Positions 37,487-46,924 are shown, counted from the first letter of the stretch. The stretch: 64,000 nucleotides of DNA from Marinobacterium litorale DSM 23545 (GCF_000428985.1 NZ_AUAZ01000008.1:62001-126000); one strand, 5' to 3'. Numbers and translations: made by a program. Notes: generated from the letters alone by a model not told the origin.

Positions 37487-38701
37487 ATGAGCAAAGGCTT
37501 TGAAAACCCCTCCCGCGTGCAATTTGACCCCGATGGGTATGCCACTGATACGCTGGCGTTGAGAGCGGGGCAGTCGCGCACGCCGGAAGGTGAGCATTCG
37601 GATCCGATCTATCCGACATCCAGTTTCGTTTTTTCGTCAGCGCGGGAAGCTGCAGCGCGTTTCGGGGGAGAAGAGGCGGGTAATATCTACTCTCGCTTTA
37701 CCAATCCAACGGTGCGCGCCTTCGAGGAGAGAATCGCGGCAATGGAGGGCGGTGAGCGTGCGGTTGCGACGTCCTCAGGTATGGCCGCGATTTTAAGCCT
37801 GGGCCTGGCCCTGCTGAAGCAGGGCGATCATGTGGTGTGCTCGCGCAGTGTTTTTGGCTCTACAGTCTCGCTGTTCGACAAGTACCTCAGCCGGGCCGGG
37901 ATCACCACAACCTATGTGGACCCGACAGACCTTGATGATTGGCGAGCGGCGATAGGGCCGGCAACCAGGATGTTGTTTCTGGAAACTCCGTCTAACCCCC
38001 TGGGCGAGCTCACCGATATCGCTGCCGTGGCGGAGATCGCCCATGCCAACGATGCATTGCTTGTGGTCGATAACTGCTTCCTGACGCCGGTACTTCAGAA
38101 GCCGCTGGCGTTGGGGGCGGATATTGTGATGCATTCGGCGACCAAATATATCGACGGTCAGGGCCGCTGTGTGGGCGGTGTTGTGGTGGGTCGTCAGGCT
38201 GAAATGGAAGAGGTGTTCGGCTTCATCCGTACCGGCGGTACCTGCATGAGTCCGTTCAATGCCTGGGTATTCCTGAAAGGGTTGGAAACGCTCCCACTGC
38301 GGATGCGCGGACACAGTGAGAGTGCGCAGATTCTTGCGCAATGGCTGGAGCAGCAGGCGGGTGTTGAACGTGTCTTTTATACCGGTCTGGAAAGTCATCC
38401 CCAGCATTCACTGGCATGCCGCCAGCAAAACGGATTTGGCGGTGTTCTCTCGTTTGAGGTCAAAGGTGGTCGGGATGCCGCGTGGCGGTTTATAGATGCG
38501 ACCCGGATGATCTCCATTACGGGGAATCTGGGTGATGCGAAAACCACGATTACCCATCCGGCAACTACGACCCACGGTCGGATGACGCCGGAGGATCGTG
38601 CTCGTGCCGGTATTCGTGACAACCTGATTCGTGTTTCAGTCGGGTTGGAAGACCTGGATGATCTAAAACAGGATCTGTCACTGGGACTGGCTCAACTCTG
38701 A
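37487..38701 (+). CDS. metZ: O-succinylhomoserine sulfhydrylase
   Basis: PLP enzyme of 404 residues of the Cys/Met metabolism family that forms homocysteine directly from O-succinylhomoserine and sulfide. The PLP lysine lies in MHSATKYIDGQGRCVGG; other signatures are YSRFTNPTVRAFEERIAAME and FLETPSNPLGE. The purF-metZ neighbourhood is diagnostic of MetZ in pseudomonads. The 3' end overlaps convergent thpR by 10 bases. Confidence 0.96.
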   Translation: MSKGFENPSRVQFDPDGYATDTLALRAGQSRTPEGEHSDPIYPTSSFVFSSAREAAARFGGEEAGNIYSRFTNPTVRAFEERIAAMEGGERAVATSSGMAAILSLGLALLKQGDHVVCSRSVFGSTVSLFDKYLSRAGITTTYVDPTDLDDWRAAIGPATRMLFLETPSNPLGELTDIAAVAEIAHANDALLVVDNCFLTPVLQKPLALGADIVMHSATKYIDGQGRCVGGVVVGRQAEMEEVFGFIRTGGTCMSPFNAWVFLKGLETLPLRMRGHSESAQILAQWLEQQAGVERVFYTGLESHPQHSLACRQQNGFGGVLSFEVKGGRDAAWRFIDATRMISITGNLGDAKTTITHPATTTHGRMTPEDRARAGIRDNLIRVSVGLEDLDDLKQDLSLGLAQL

Positions 38702-39240
38702 GCATCATACAGCCGCACAACCTGATGAATCGCTCCGTGAGCGCTTCTCACGCTGTTCTTTAATACCAACTGGTCCACCAGAAGACTCGCTGGTGAGTCC
38801 AGTAAGCAGGTTTCCACCTGAGACAGCGTGGTTGCGCTCCATGGCTCCTTGCTTCGTCCTATCGTGACATGGGGCGTGAAGGGATGGGTGTCGTCGTATT
38901 CAACCTGAGCCTGCGTCAATGCTTCAACCACTTCTCGCTGCAGGTGTTCTAGAGCCTCGGTGTTGGCGGAACCGATCCAGAGTATGTGGTCGCCGAAGGT
39001 ACCGATTCGATCCAGTGATAATGTGAAAGGTTCGAACTGAATCAGAGACAGCGCCTGGTCCAGCGCAGGCATTCTGTGTGCCTCCAGCTTGCCAATAAAC
39101 GCCAGCGTCATATGCAGCTGTTCAGGTGGGCTCCAGCGGACCTCCGGAATATGGGGCAATTGTTCTCCAATCCGGTCTTGCAGGCTTTCCGGTAGATCAA
39201 TAGCGATAAACAGGCGTAGTGAAGTGGACTGGTCCGACAT
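38692..39240 (-). CDS. thpR: RNA 2',3'-cyclic phosphodiesterase
   Basis: 2H-phosphoesterase of 182 residues. The two His-x-Thr motifs are HMTLAFIG and HVTIGRSK. It opens 2',3'-cyclic phosphates to 2'-phosphates; the physiological RNA substrate is uncertain. It is convergent with metZ and divergent from dusC. Confidence 0.93.
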   Translation of the reverse strand: MSDQSTSLRLFIAIDLPESLQDRIGEQLPHIPEVRWSPPEQLHMTLAFIGKLEAHRMPALDQALSLIQFEPFTLSLDRIGTFGDHILWIGSANTEALEHLQREVVEALTQAQVEYDDTHPFTPHVTIGRSKEPWSATTLSQVETCLLDSPASLLVDQLVLKNSVRSAHGAIHQVVRLYDAQS

Positions 39241-39266
39241 TTCGAGGCCCTGGAGTAGATAGAGAT

Positions 39267-40259
39267 ATGCGAATAGTTCTAGCGCCGATGGAGGGCGTTG
39301 TCGACTACCGTTTGAGAGCGCTGCTCAGCGCTGTCGGTGGTATCGACCAATGTGTGACCGAGTTTATTCGGGTCTCGGATCGATTACTGCCCCCATCCGT
39401 CTTCTACCGACTGGCGCCTGAACTCAAGACCGGTGGCAAGACCGAATCCGGCATACCGGTGATCGTACAGCTTTTGGGCAGTGATCCCAATGCGATTGCG
39501 GAAAACGCCGCGCGAGCCGTTGAGCTGGGCGCGCCGGGTATTGATCTTAATTTCGGCTGCCCGGCCAAAACGGTAAACAAGAGTCGCGGTGGTGCCGTGC
39601 TGTTGGATGAGCCGGATACTATCCACCGTATACTCTGTGCAGTTCGTGCCGCGGTTCCCGACTGTGTTCCGGTCAGTGTCAAGATGCGCCTGGGTTTTCG
39701 GGATAAATCGCTGGCCCTGGAAAATGCCCGGGCGATTGAAGCTGCAGGGGTGCAGAGTCTCGCTGTCCATGCTCGAACCAAGGTGGAAGGTTATAAACCG
39801 CCGGCCCACTGGGAGTGGATTGCCAGGATTCGCGAAGCGGTAGCGCTGCCGGTGATTGCCAATGGTGAGGTCTGGAATGTGTCGGACTATCATCGTTGCC
39901 GGGAGGTCAGCGGGTGTGATGATGTCATGATCGGCAGAGGCTTGGTCGCAAACCCTTACCTGGCCCGTGTAATCAAGGATGAAAATTTTGATGTTGCCAC
40001 TGCCTGGCCCGGTGTCACGCGGATGCTGATCGCCTTTCATGCCGATAATCAGGAGGACCTGGCTTCGCGCTATGTGCATGGACGCTTAAAGCAGTGGCTG
40101 CAGATGCTCAGCTGGCATTTTGATGAAGCCAGGGTGCTGTTTCAGAAGATTAGAACCGAACGTGATCCTGAGAAACTAATGGCTGTTCTGAATGATGCGG
40201 TGGTGCCTGCTCCAGCTTCTCGGCATACGCCTGTGATTTCCACCGGGCTGGGCCAGTGA
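39267..40259 (+). CDS. dusC: tRNA-dihydrouridine(16) synthase
   Basis: FMN-dependent TIM-barrel reductase of 330 residues. It starts MRIVLAPMEGVVDYRLR; the catalytic cysteine is in NFGCPAKTVNKSRGGAVLL. The sequence around VDYRLRALLSAVGGIDQCVTEF points to the DusC (U16) subgroup. The ATG at 39267 is 26 bases from divergent thpR; GGAG lies upstream but a little far. Confidence 0.93.
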   Translation: MRIVLAPMEGVVDYRLRALLSAVGGIDQCVTEFIRVSDRLLPPSVFYRLAPELKTGGKTESGIPVIVQLLGSDPNAIAENAARAVELGAPGIDLNFGCPAKTVNKSRGGAVLLDEPDTIHRILCAVRAAVPDCVPVSVKMRLGFRDKSLALENARAIEAAGVQSLAVHARTKVEGYKPPAHWEWIARIREAVALPVIANGEVWNVSDYHRCREVSGCDDVMIGRGLVANPYLARVIKDENFDVATAWPGVTRMLIAFHADNQEDLASRYVHGRLKQWLQMLSWHFDEARVLFQKIRTERDPEKLMAVLNDAVVPAPASRHTPVISTGLGQ

Positions 40260-40343
40260 CCTGTTGTATTTCTCAACTCATCTGTCGCTCCGGTATAGTC
40301 CCGGCATCCGTCGTTGGCTCCTGCCGGGCTACGGAAGCGAGTC

Positions 40344-41429
40344 TTACACCAACCTTATCGGCTTTCTACGTGCGCCCCAGCTTCCGGCTTCGGCTTCGAA
40401 AATACCGGGAAGCTTATACCCGCAGTGTGCACAGCAGCCCTGATCATTCAGGCCCCAGTGCCCCAGCTCGTACCAATCCCTTTCGATAAGCCGTGCGGCG
40501 CATTCAGGGCACCAAGTGGAACCGCCGGCTTTGTCATGGACGTTGCCGGTATAAACAAACTGCAACCCCTCATCCATGGCAATCTTTCGTGCTCGAGAAA
40601 GGGTGGAAGCGGGGGTGGCCGGGATATCACGCATTTTCCAGTCTGGGTGAAACGCACTGAAGTGAAGGGGGACATCCTTGCCCAGATGCTCACGAACCCA
40701 GGCCGAAAGCGCGTGAAGTTCGCTGTCGCTGTCGTTCTCGCCGGGAATCAATAGGGTTGTTAGCTCAAGCCAGACATCGGTCTTGTGCCGCAGGTATTTC
40801 AGCGTTTCCAGTACCGGCGCCAGCGACCCGCCGCAAATACGTTTGTAAAAGCGCTCTGTGAAGGCTTTGAGGTCGATGTTGGCGGCATCCATATGTTGAT
40901 AGAACTCGGCGCACGGCTCGGGGCAGACATAGCCCGCGGAGACGGCTACCGAGCGCACACCGTATTCGCGGGCTGCTATTGCTGCATCAATGGCGTATTC
41001 GTGGAATATCACCGGGTCGTTATAGGTGAAAGCGATGCTGCGACATCCCTGCTTCCGCGCGCTGCGGGCGATAGTCTCAGGCATGGCGCTCTGGGTCAGG
41101 GTATCCATCTCCCTTGATTTACTCATATCCCAGTTCTGGCAAAACCGGCAGGCCAGGTTGCAGCCCGCGGTGCCGAACGAGAGTACTGGCGTTCCCGGCA
41201 GGAAGTGGTTGAGCGGTTTCTTTTCAATCGGGTCGATGCAGAACCCGCTGGAACGGCCGTAGCTGTATAGGCGCACTTCGCCCTGTTCCGCCCCCCTGAC
41301 AAAACAGAGGCCGCGCTGTCCATCGCTCAGGTGGCAAAAACGGGGGCACAGATCGCACTGGATCTTATTCTCCGAGAGCCTGTGCCACCATTGTGTGGGG
41401 ACGCTGACGGGAGGCCTGTTCGGGTCCAT
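40344..41429 (-). CDS. amrS: AmmeMemoRadiSam system radical SAM enzyme
   Basis: Radical SAM protein of 361 residues. The [4Fe-4S]/SAM motif is CNLACRFC (C-x3-C-x2-C) in a GTAGCNLACRFCQNWD context. An N-terminal CDLCPRFC cysteine cluster and a C-terminal zinc-ribbon-like pair (CPEC...CAHC) are present. It belongs to the AmrS family, which co-occurs with Memo-like and AMMECR1-like genes; both are the next two genes on the opposite strand. The reaction is, as far as I know, not settled. Confidence 0.93.
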   Translation of the reverse strand: MDPNRPPVSVPTQWWHRLSENKIQCDLCPRFCHLSDGQRGLCFVRGAEQGEVRLYSYGRSSGFCIDPIEKKPLNHFLPGTPVLSFGTAGCNLACRFCQNWDMSKSREMDTLTQSAMPETIARSARKQGCRSIAFTYNDPVIFHEYAIDAAIAAREYGVRSVAVSAGYVCPEPCAEFYQHMDAANIDLKAFTERFYKRICGGSLAPVLETLKYLRHKTDVWLELTTLLIPGENDSDSELHALSAWVREHLGKDVPLHFSAFHPDWKMRDIPATPASTLSRARKIAMDEGLQFVYTGNVHDKAGGSTWCPECAARLIERDWYELGHWGLNDQGCCAHCGYKLPGIFEAEAGSWGARRKPIRLV

Positions 41430-41536
41430 AATTCAACTCCTGAAGCCTGTCTGGATGTCTATAATTGTAGAAAACAAGTGGCGTTACCGGCACTGTCGGG
41501 TGGCGCTATCAATGATCGATTCGATGCGAGGTCAAC

Positions 41537-42337
41537 ATGAACCAGATTCGACCTGCCGCTGTTGCCGGGCTGTTTTATCCCGGCCAGGCGGCGTCATTGC
41601 GCCATATGGTTGATCAGCTGTTGAGTCACAACCCGGTTGCGGAGCCCCATACCGCGCCGCCGCGTGCACTGGTGGTGCCGCATGCGGGGCTGGTGTATTC
41701 GGGCGGCACCGCTGCCCGCAGCTACAACCTGCTGAGCGATGCGATTCAGGCGGGGTGTCACTGGCGTCGTATTCTTCTCCTGGGTCCCAATCATCGGGTG
41801 CCACTCAGAGGTATCGCAGCCCCTGAGGCGGATATGTTTGCGACCCCGGCGGGATCGATGGCCATTGACCGACAGGCTATTGAAGCGCTTGAGCAGAATT
41901 ATGATGTCCAGCTCAGACCTGATGTGCACGCCCTGGAGCATTGTCTTGAGGTTCAGCTGCCTTTCTTGATTAAGTTACTTCCCTCGGCCAGGTTGATTCC
42001 TCTGGTTGTTGGGCAGGAAAGCCCGGAGCGCGTCGCAGATCTGGTGGATTGGGCGTGGAATCAAGGGGATGTGCTGGTGGTCGTCAGTACCGATCTCAGT
42101 CATTATCACGCGTACGACGAGGCTTGCGCCATCGATGCTGAAACCGATGAGTTGATTCGCGCGCTTTCTCCCCGGGTCTTACCGGAACAAGCTTGCGGTG
42201 CCTATGCACTTAATGGTCTGTTACTGGCTGCGCAACGTCGCGGTTTGTCTGTCGAGTGTCTGGGGCGATGCAACTCCGGTGATACAGCGGGCAGTCGGGA
42301 TCAGGTTGTCGGTTATGGTAGCTATGCCGTTTTCTGA
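41537..42337 (+). CDS. amrB: AmmeMemoRadiSam system protein B (Memo family)
   Basis: Memo-like protein of 266 residues, with the class III dioxygenase-like fold. Conserved metal-site residues can be seen: VPHAGLVYSGG, LLGPNHRV, LEHCLEVQLPFL, STDLSHYHAYDEA and EQACGAYAL. Eukaryotic MEMO1 is reported to bind metals and act in redox signalling; the bacterial function is unknown. It overlaps the AMMECR1 gene by 23 bases and is divergent from amrS, so all three AmmeMemoRadiSam parts sit together. Confidence 0.93.
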   Translation: MNQIRPAAVAGLFYPGQAASLRHMVDQLLSHNPVAEPHTAPPRALVVPHAGLVYSGGTAARSYNLLSDAIQAGCHWRRILLLGPNHRVPLRGIAAPEADMFATPAGSMAIDRQAIEALEQNYDVQLRPDVHALEHCLEVQLPFLIKLLPSARLIPLVVGQESPERVADLVDWAWNQGDVLVVVSTDLSHYHAYDEACAIDAETDELIRALSPRVLPEQACGAYALNGLLLAAQRRGLSVECLGRCNSGDTAGSRDQVVGYGSYAVF

Positions 42338-42881
42338 GTCGATGCTTACGGAGGCGCTCTCGTTGGCCAGAGCGGTTCTGCTTGCGGCTTTTAATCGCGC
42401 TGATGCGCCCCATGTCCCGGCGTCACTCAGTGTGGATGGGGCCTGTTTCGTGACGTTGATGACCGGCGGTACATTGCGAGGCTGTATCGGTTCTTTGGAG
42501 CCCCGCCAAAGCCTGGGGGCCGATATCGTTGAAAACGCCCGTCACGCCGCATTTGATGATCCGCGCTTTCCCGCATTGCAGGAGAGGGAGCTGGAGAGCC
42601 TTGAGGTTGAAGTATCGCTACTGTCGCCGCAGGAGCCCATGGATGTAAGGTCTCTGGATGATCTTGTGAGGCAGCTGCGCCCGGGAGTCGACGGCCTCGT
42701 GATGGCGTGCGAGGGTCGGCGAGCGACTTTTCTTCCTTCGGTTTGGGCGCAACTCCCTGAGGCGGAGAGGTTTGTGGCGGCACTACAACGAAAAGCAGGT
42801 TGGAGGCCGGGGTTTTGGTCACCGAATATGCGCTGTTACCGATATGAGACTGCGCACATGCGCGGACCACTGATGGAATGA
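42315..42881 (+). CDS. amrA: AmmeMemoRadiSam system protein A (AMMECR1 family)
   Basis: Protein of about 188 residues with the invariant LRGCIGSLEP motif, including the conserved cysteine, and the FDPRF-like DDPRFPALQERELESLEVEVSLLS segment of AMMECR1 proteins. It starts inside the Memo gene (ATG 42315 or 42324), so the two are probably translationally coupled. Function is unknown; the conserved cysteine suggests enzymatic or redox chemistry. Confidence 0.92.
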   Translation: MVAMPFSESMLTEALSLARAVLLAAFNRADAPHVPASLSVDGACFVTLMTGGTLRGCIGSLEPRQSLGADIVENARHAAFDDPRFPALQERELESLEVEVSLLSPQEPMDVRSLDDLVRQLRPGVDGLVMACEGRRATFLPSVWAQLPEAERFVAALQRKAGWRPGFWSPNMRCYRYETAHMRGPLME

Positions 42882-42913
42882 GGCAGCGCGATGGGCGCTG
42901 CCTCGAATTATGG

Positions 42914-43336
42914 TTAGTGTTCGATGGCGATTTTCCGTGATTTCATCGCCTCTGGAATCTCGCGGATCAGGTCTACATGCAAGAGCCCGTTTTCCATGGA
43001 CGCCTTGATGACCCGCACGTGATCAGCCAGCTGGAAGCGGCGCTCGAAATTACGCGCAGCGATTCCCTGATACAGGTACTGATGTTCCTGATCGTCCGAT
43101 TCCTTGCGCCCGGTAATGGTCAGATTGCCGTTCTCTGTTTGAATATCCAGCTCAGACTGGTTGAACCCGGCCACAGCCATGGTGATCCGGTATTCGTTTT
43201 CGCCGCGCAGTTCGATGTTGTAGGGCGGGAAGCTGGGCTGCTGTTCGTTACTCCGGTTGGCGGCGTCCAGCATGGACGCAAGACGGTCAAAACCAATAGC
43301 AGAGCGGTAGAGCGGAGACAGGTCATAATTACGCAT
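42914..43336 (-). CDS. ibpA: Small heat-shock protein, IbpA-type
   Basis: Hsp20 chaperone of 140 residues. It begins MRNYDLSPLYRSAIGFDRL, almost as in E. coli IbpA, followed by the alpha-crystallin domain (PPYNIELRGENEYRITMAVAGF...ENGLLHVDL) and a C-terminal SRKIAIEH with the I-x-I assembly motif. I chose the ATG at 43336 since GAGG is eight bases upstream and the start matches IbpA; an upstream in-frame ATG at 43342 is also possible. It binds unfolded proteins for DnaK/ClpB. A sigma32-type promoter and a ROSE-like hairpin lie upstream. Confidence 0.94.
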   Translation of the reverse strand: MRNYDLSPLYRSAIGFDRLASMLDAANRSNEQQPSFPPYNIELRGENEYRITMAVAGFNQSELDIQTENGNLTITGRKESDDQEHQYLYQGIAARNFERRFQLADHVRVIKASMENGLLHVDLIREIPEAMKSRKIAIEH

Positions 43337-43339
43337 AGT

Positions 43340-43361
43340 CATATCCTCATCAAGCAATATG
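43340..43361 (-). promoter_or_regulatory. ROSE-like RNA thermometer hairpin of ibpA
   Basis: In the ibpA mRNA, AUAUUGCU pairs with AGGAUAU around a UGAUG loop. The G of UUGCU is bulged opposite the AGGA of the ribosome binding site, the hallmark of ROSE elements. One more C-G pair closes the base. The hairpin hides the Shine-Dalgarno sequence and should melt on heating. It lies one base from the start codon and about 70 bases downstream of the heat-shock promoter. Confidence 0.7.
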
Positions 43362-43431
43362 GGTTTTAAAGGGCCAGCCCGCAGGCCTGGCGATGACGGG
43401 GCCTCCCGGGAGCGCCGCCGTCTAATTGCTT

Positions 43432-43460
43432 AGATAAGGTCAGCCTGAACGCATTTCAAG
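43432..43460 (-). promoter_or_regulatory. Sigma32 heat-shock promoter of ibpA
   Basis: On the minus strand CTTGAAA (43460-43454), 14 bases, then CCTTATCT (43439-43432). The -35 is a perfect sigma32 consensus and the -10 matches CCCCATNT at six of eight positions. It predicts a 5' UTR of about 90 bases, space for the thermometer hairpins. Confidence 0.78.
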
Positions 43461-43475
43461 AACGGCTGTGCAATT

Positions 43476-43898
43476 TTATTCATCGCGATAGTTCTTGATG
43501 AACGTATCCACGTCGTTGGTAATCTCAACGTCGACTTTGGGTGCCGGGATCTCGAAGTCATAGACCCGCTCCCAGCCCTCGGCATCCGGTGTACGCTCCC
43601 AAACGGTACCCGCGTTATAGGTCACCAGCTCGGTCAGTGACGGGTCGAGCTCGACCATTTTCTCTACCGGCATGGGGACCAGGTTGATCTGCTCATTCTC
43701 CAGAAACTCTTCGGTTTCGTAGCCGGTGAACATACGCCAGCCGGTATCGTTCAGGTGTTCGGGTACGGTTTTGTACATGAAACGTACCGGCAGGGTTTCT
43801 TCAAATACCAGGCGGGAGACCAGCGCGAGAAATCCGTTTTTGGTTTGGTTGGTGTCGGCATCCTCGGGAAGCGGTTGATCAATCTCTGGGCGGCGCAT
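43476..43898 (-). CDS. DUF2185 family protein
   Basis: Protein of 140 residues, acidic, no signal peptide. The stretch NGFLALVSRLVFEETLPVRFMYK followed by DTGWRMFTGYETEEFL matches DUF2185 (related to Imm33 immunity-like proteins). No toxin gene is adjacent, so an immunity role is not supported. It sits between ibpA and acnB on the minus strand, with a terminator between it and acnB. Confidence 0.75.
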   Translation of the reverse strand: MRRPEIDQPLPEDADTNQTKNGFLALVSRLVFEETLPVRFMYKTVPEHLNDTGWRMFTGYETEEFLENEQINLVPMPVEKMVELDPSLTELVTYNAGTVWERTPDAEGWERVYDFEIPAPKVDVEITNDVDTFIKNYRDE

Positions 43899-43975
43899 GG
43901 GTGACTCCTCGGTTACGGGTTAGCGACGCGTATTGTATCGGTTATCGGTATCGCTTCGAAGGGACCGCTTAAACG

Positions 43976-44005
43976 AAAAAGCCCCGGCATCAGGCCGGGG
44001 CTTTT
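43976..44005 (-). terminator. Rho-independent terminator after acnB
   Basis: GCCCCGGC (43981-43988) and GCCGGGGC (43994-44001) form a perfect 8-pair GC stem with a 5-base loop, flanked by A5 on one side and T4 on the other. On the minus strand it follows the acnB stop by about 20 bases and ends in TTTTT. Confidence 0.92.
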
Positions 44006-44021
44006 CAGATCAACTCAGCGA

Positions 44022-46619
44022 TCAGGCTTCGACTGTCGGGATCACAGTAGAGGCCTTCTGCACGTAGTTGTCCATCTGATCGAAGTTCAGGTAACGGTAG
44101 ATCTCACCGGACATGCTGTCGATCTTGTTGGCGTACTCCATGTACTCCGCCGGAGTCGGCAGCTTGCCTTCCAGAGCCGCAACCGCCGCCAGTTCCGCTG
44201 ACGCCAGGTAGACGTTTGCGCCGTCGCCAAGACGGTTCGGGAAGTTACGGGTAGAGGTGGAAACCACAGTGGACTTGGCGGCTACACGTGCCTGGTTACC
44301 CATGCACAGTGAGCAGCCCGGCATCTCCATGCGAGCGCCGGCCTTGCCGAAGATGCTGTAGTAGCCTTCGTCGGACAGCTGAGCCTGGTCCATCTTGGTC
44401 GGCGGAGCGATCCACATGCGAGTCGGAATCGACTTGCCGGAAGACTCAAGCAGTTTACCGGCTGCGCGGAAGTGACCGATGTTGGTCATGCAGGAACCGA
44501 TAAACACTTCGTCGATCTTTTCGCCAGCCACGTCGGACAGCAGGCGAGCGTCGTCCGGGTCGTTCGGAGCACACAGGATCGGCTCCTTGATTTCGGACAG
44601 GTCGATCTCGATCACTTCAGCGTACTCGGCATCAGCGTCCGCACGCATCAGGCTCGGGTTAGCCAGCCACTCTTCCATGGCCTGGATGCGGCGAGAAATG
44701 GTGCGAACATCGCCGTAGCCTTCAGAGATCATCCACTTGAGCATGACGATGTTAGAGCGCAGGTACTCGGCAACAGAGTCTTCAGACAGTGTAATGGTGC
44801 AGCCCGCCGCGGAGCGTTCAGCGGAGGCGTCAGACAATTCGAACGCCTGCTCGACAGTCAGCTCTTCCAGACCTTCGATCTCCAGTACGCGGCCAGAGAA
44901 AGCGTTCTTCTTACCGGCTTTCTCGACGGTCAGCAGGCCCTGCTTGATCGCATACAGCGGAATCGCGTGTACCAGATCACGCAGCGTGATGCCTGGGTTG
45001 CGCTTACCCTTGAAGCGAACCAGTACAGATTCCGGCATATCCAGCGGCATAACGCCGGTGGCTGCTGCGAATGCGACCAGACCGGAACCTGCCGGGAAGG
45101 AGATACCCAGCGGGAAGCGGGTGTGGGAGTCACCACCGGTACCAACAGTATCCGGCAGCAGCATGCGGTTCAGCCAGGAGTGGATAACACCGTCGCCTGG
45201 GCGCAGGGAAACACCGCCGCGGTTCATGATGAAGTCCGGCAGGGTGTGATGGGTATTAACGTCAACCGGTTTCGGGTAAGCCGCGGTGTGACAGAAAGAC
45301 TGCATTGTCAGATCGGCGGAGAAGCCAAGACATGCCAGGTCTTTCAGTTCGTCGCGGGTCATCGGGCCGGTGGTATCCTGAGAACCGACAGTAGTCATCT
45401 TCGGTTCGCAGTACATGCCCGGACGTACGCCGTCCATGCCACAGGCCTTGCCGACCATCTTCTGTGCCAGGGTGTAACCCTTGCCGGTGTCTGCTGGCTG
45501 TTCCGGCTTGCGGAACAGGTCGGAACCGTCGAGGCCCAGTGCTTCGCGGGCTTTCTCGGTGAGGCCACGACCGATGATTAGTGGGATACGACCGCCGGCA
45601 CGGACTTCGTCCAGCAGAACCTGAGTCTTCAGACCGAAGGTGCAGATGACTTCATCGGTACCGTGCTTGCAGACCTTGCCTTCATAGGGGTAAACGTCGA
45701 TAACGTCGCCCATGTTCAGGTCGTCGACCGGCATTTCGATCGGCAGGGCGCCCGCATCTTCCATGGTGTTGTAGAAGATCGGAGCGATCTTGCCGCCGAA
45801 GCAGTAGCCGCCTGCGCGCTTGTTCGGTACATGCGGGATATCGTCGCCGAAGAACCAAAGTACGGAGTTGGTGGCGGACTTACGGGAAGAACCGGTACCC
45901 ACTACGTCACCCACATAAGCAACCGGGAAGCCTTTGGCTTTAACTTCTTCGATCTGGGCGAGAGGGCCTTTAACACCGGGTTCTTCCGGGTTGATCCCTT
46001 CACGCTCCATCTTCAGCATGGCGTTAGCGTGCAGCGGGATGTCAGGGCGTGACCAGGCATCCGGAGCCGGAGATAGGTCATCGGTGTTAGTCTCACCCGG
46101 TACCTTGAAGACGGTTACGGTGATCTTTTCTTCCAGTTTCGGCTTGCTGGTGAACCATTCACCGTTGGCCCAGGATTCAACAACCTGCTTGGCAAATGCG
46201 TTGCCGGCGTCCATTTTTTCCTTGACGTCATGGAACGCATCGAACATCAGCAGGGTATGGGACAGCGCTTTGGCTGCGGTTGGTGCCAGGGATTCGTCAT
46301 CCAGCGCCTCAACCAGCGGTGCAATGTTGTATCCGCCGAGCATGGTGCCGAGCAGTTCTACCGCCTTGACCTTGTCGATCAGCGGTGAAGACGCTTCGCC
46401 TTTAGCGATGGCAGCCAGGAAACCGGCTTTCACATAAGCGGCCTGGTCAACACCGGCGGGAACACGGTTGCTCAGCAGCTCCATCAGGAACTCTTCTTCA
46501 CCGGCCGGCGGATTCTTCAGCAGCTCAACCAGTTCAGCAGTCTGTTCCGGTTCCAGCGGTTTCGGCGGCACGCCTTCTGCGGCGCGTTCTTCTACATGTT
46601 TACGATAAGCTTCAAGCAC
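44022..46619 (-). CDS. acnB: Aconitate hydratase B
   Basis: Bifunctional aconitase/2-methylisocitrate dehydratase of 865 residues, exactly the E. coli AcnB length with the start chosen. The GTG at 46619 ([16 protein letters not shown]) is preceded by GAGGG; an ATG at 46643 would add eight residues not in the family. [4Fe-4S] cysteines lie in [12 protein letters not shown] and [11 protein letters not shown]. The N-terminal HEAT-like domain is AcnB-specific. It acts in the TCA cycle. A strong terminator follows. Confidence 0.98.
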   Translation of the reverse strand: MLEAYRKHVEERAAEGVPPKPLEPEQTAELVELLKNPPAGEEEFLMELLSNRVPAGVDQAAYVKAGFLAAIAKGEASSPLIDKVKAVELLGTMLGGYNIAPLVEALDDESLAPTAAKALSHTLLMFDAFHDVKEKMDAGNAFAKQVVESWANGEWFTSKPKLEEKITVTVFKVPGETNTDDLSPAPDAWSRPDIPLHANAMLKMEREGINPEEPGVKGPLAQIEEVKAKGFPVAYVGDVVGTGSSRKSATNSVLWFFGDDIPHVPNKRAGGYCFGGKIAPIFYNTMEDAGALPIEMPVDDLNMGDVIDVYPYEGKVCKHGTDEVICTFGLKTQVLLDEVRAGGRIPLIIGRGLTEKAREALGLDGSDLFRKPEQPADTGKGYTLAQKMVGKACGMDGVRPGMYCEPKMTTVGSQDTTGPMTRDELKDLACLGFSADLTMQSFCHTAAYPKPVDVNTHHTLPDFIMNRGGVSLRPGDGVIHSWLNRMLLPDTVGTGGDSHTRFPLGISFPAGSGLVAFAAATGVMPLDMPESVLVRFKGKRNPGITLRDLVHAIPLYAIKQGLLTVEKAGKKNAFSGRVLEIEGLEELTVEQAFELSDASAERSAAGCTITLSEDSVAEYLRSNIVMLKWMISEGYGDVRTISRRIQAMEEWLANPSLMRADADAEYAEVIEIDLSEIKEPILCAPNDPDDARLLSDVAGEKIDEVFIGSCMTNIGHFRAAGKLLESSGKSIPTRMWIAPPTKMDQAQLSDEGYYSIFGKAGARMEMPGCSLCMGNQARVAAKSTVVSTSTRNFPNRLGDGANVYLASAELAAVAALEGKLPTPAEYMEYANKIDSMSGEIYRYLNFDQMDNYVQKASTVIPTVEA

Positions 46620-46688
46620 GACATGGCCCTCATCTGTTGTCACCGCCGCAAGCTAGCCGTATGCCTTCACGCGCTGGGTGCGGCGGGT

Positions 46689-46732
46689 TATCGATTAGGT
46701 ATCGATTGGTGTTTGGCGTCGCGAATTTTATA
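46689..46732 (-). promoter_or_regulatory. acnB promoter region with tandem 8-base repeat
   Basis: The 305-base gap between acnB and the next gene holds two promoters. For acnB, a minus-strand -10 TATAAA (46732-46727) is visible, with a weak -35. Just downstream of the expected start site TATCGATT occurs twice, at 46689-46696 and 46700-46707, 11 bases apart, a helical-turn spacing typical of repressor sites. Confidence 0.45.
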
Positions 46733-46853
46733 GGAAGGGCCGGTTAAAGTTAAGTTTGTCGACAATTTCAGGCGTTAGACTTTGGGCATAGCTGCCGGAG
46801 TTGACTGCTTGGCCAATGCCGTTGATTCGGGTCAAAGAAAGGCGCTGTCGGGT

Positions 46854-46883
46854 TTGCGCCGAAGGTGCCAAGCCCGGTATAAC
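46854..46883 (+). promoter_or_regulatory. Probable promoter of the roadblock/PAS operon
   Basis: TTGCGC (46854-46859), an 18-base spacer and TATAAC (46878-46883) lie about 42 bases before the first gene of the operon. It is divergent from acnB. Confidence 0.5.
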
Positions 46884-46924
46884 TTAGCCGAACACCCGTT
46901 TGGCGTATTGAAGGGAGGGAATCC

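Noticed and set aside
43476-43898. DUF2185 gene as an immunity gene of a toxin system
   Set aside because: No toxin or secretion gene lies nearby; the neighbours are ibpA and acnB.
44472-45581. A long open frame on the plus strand opposite acnB
   Set aside because: Antisense to a certain gene, with no family resemblance; GC-rich coding DNA often leaves such open frames.
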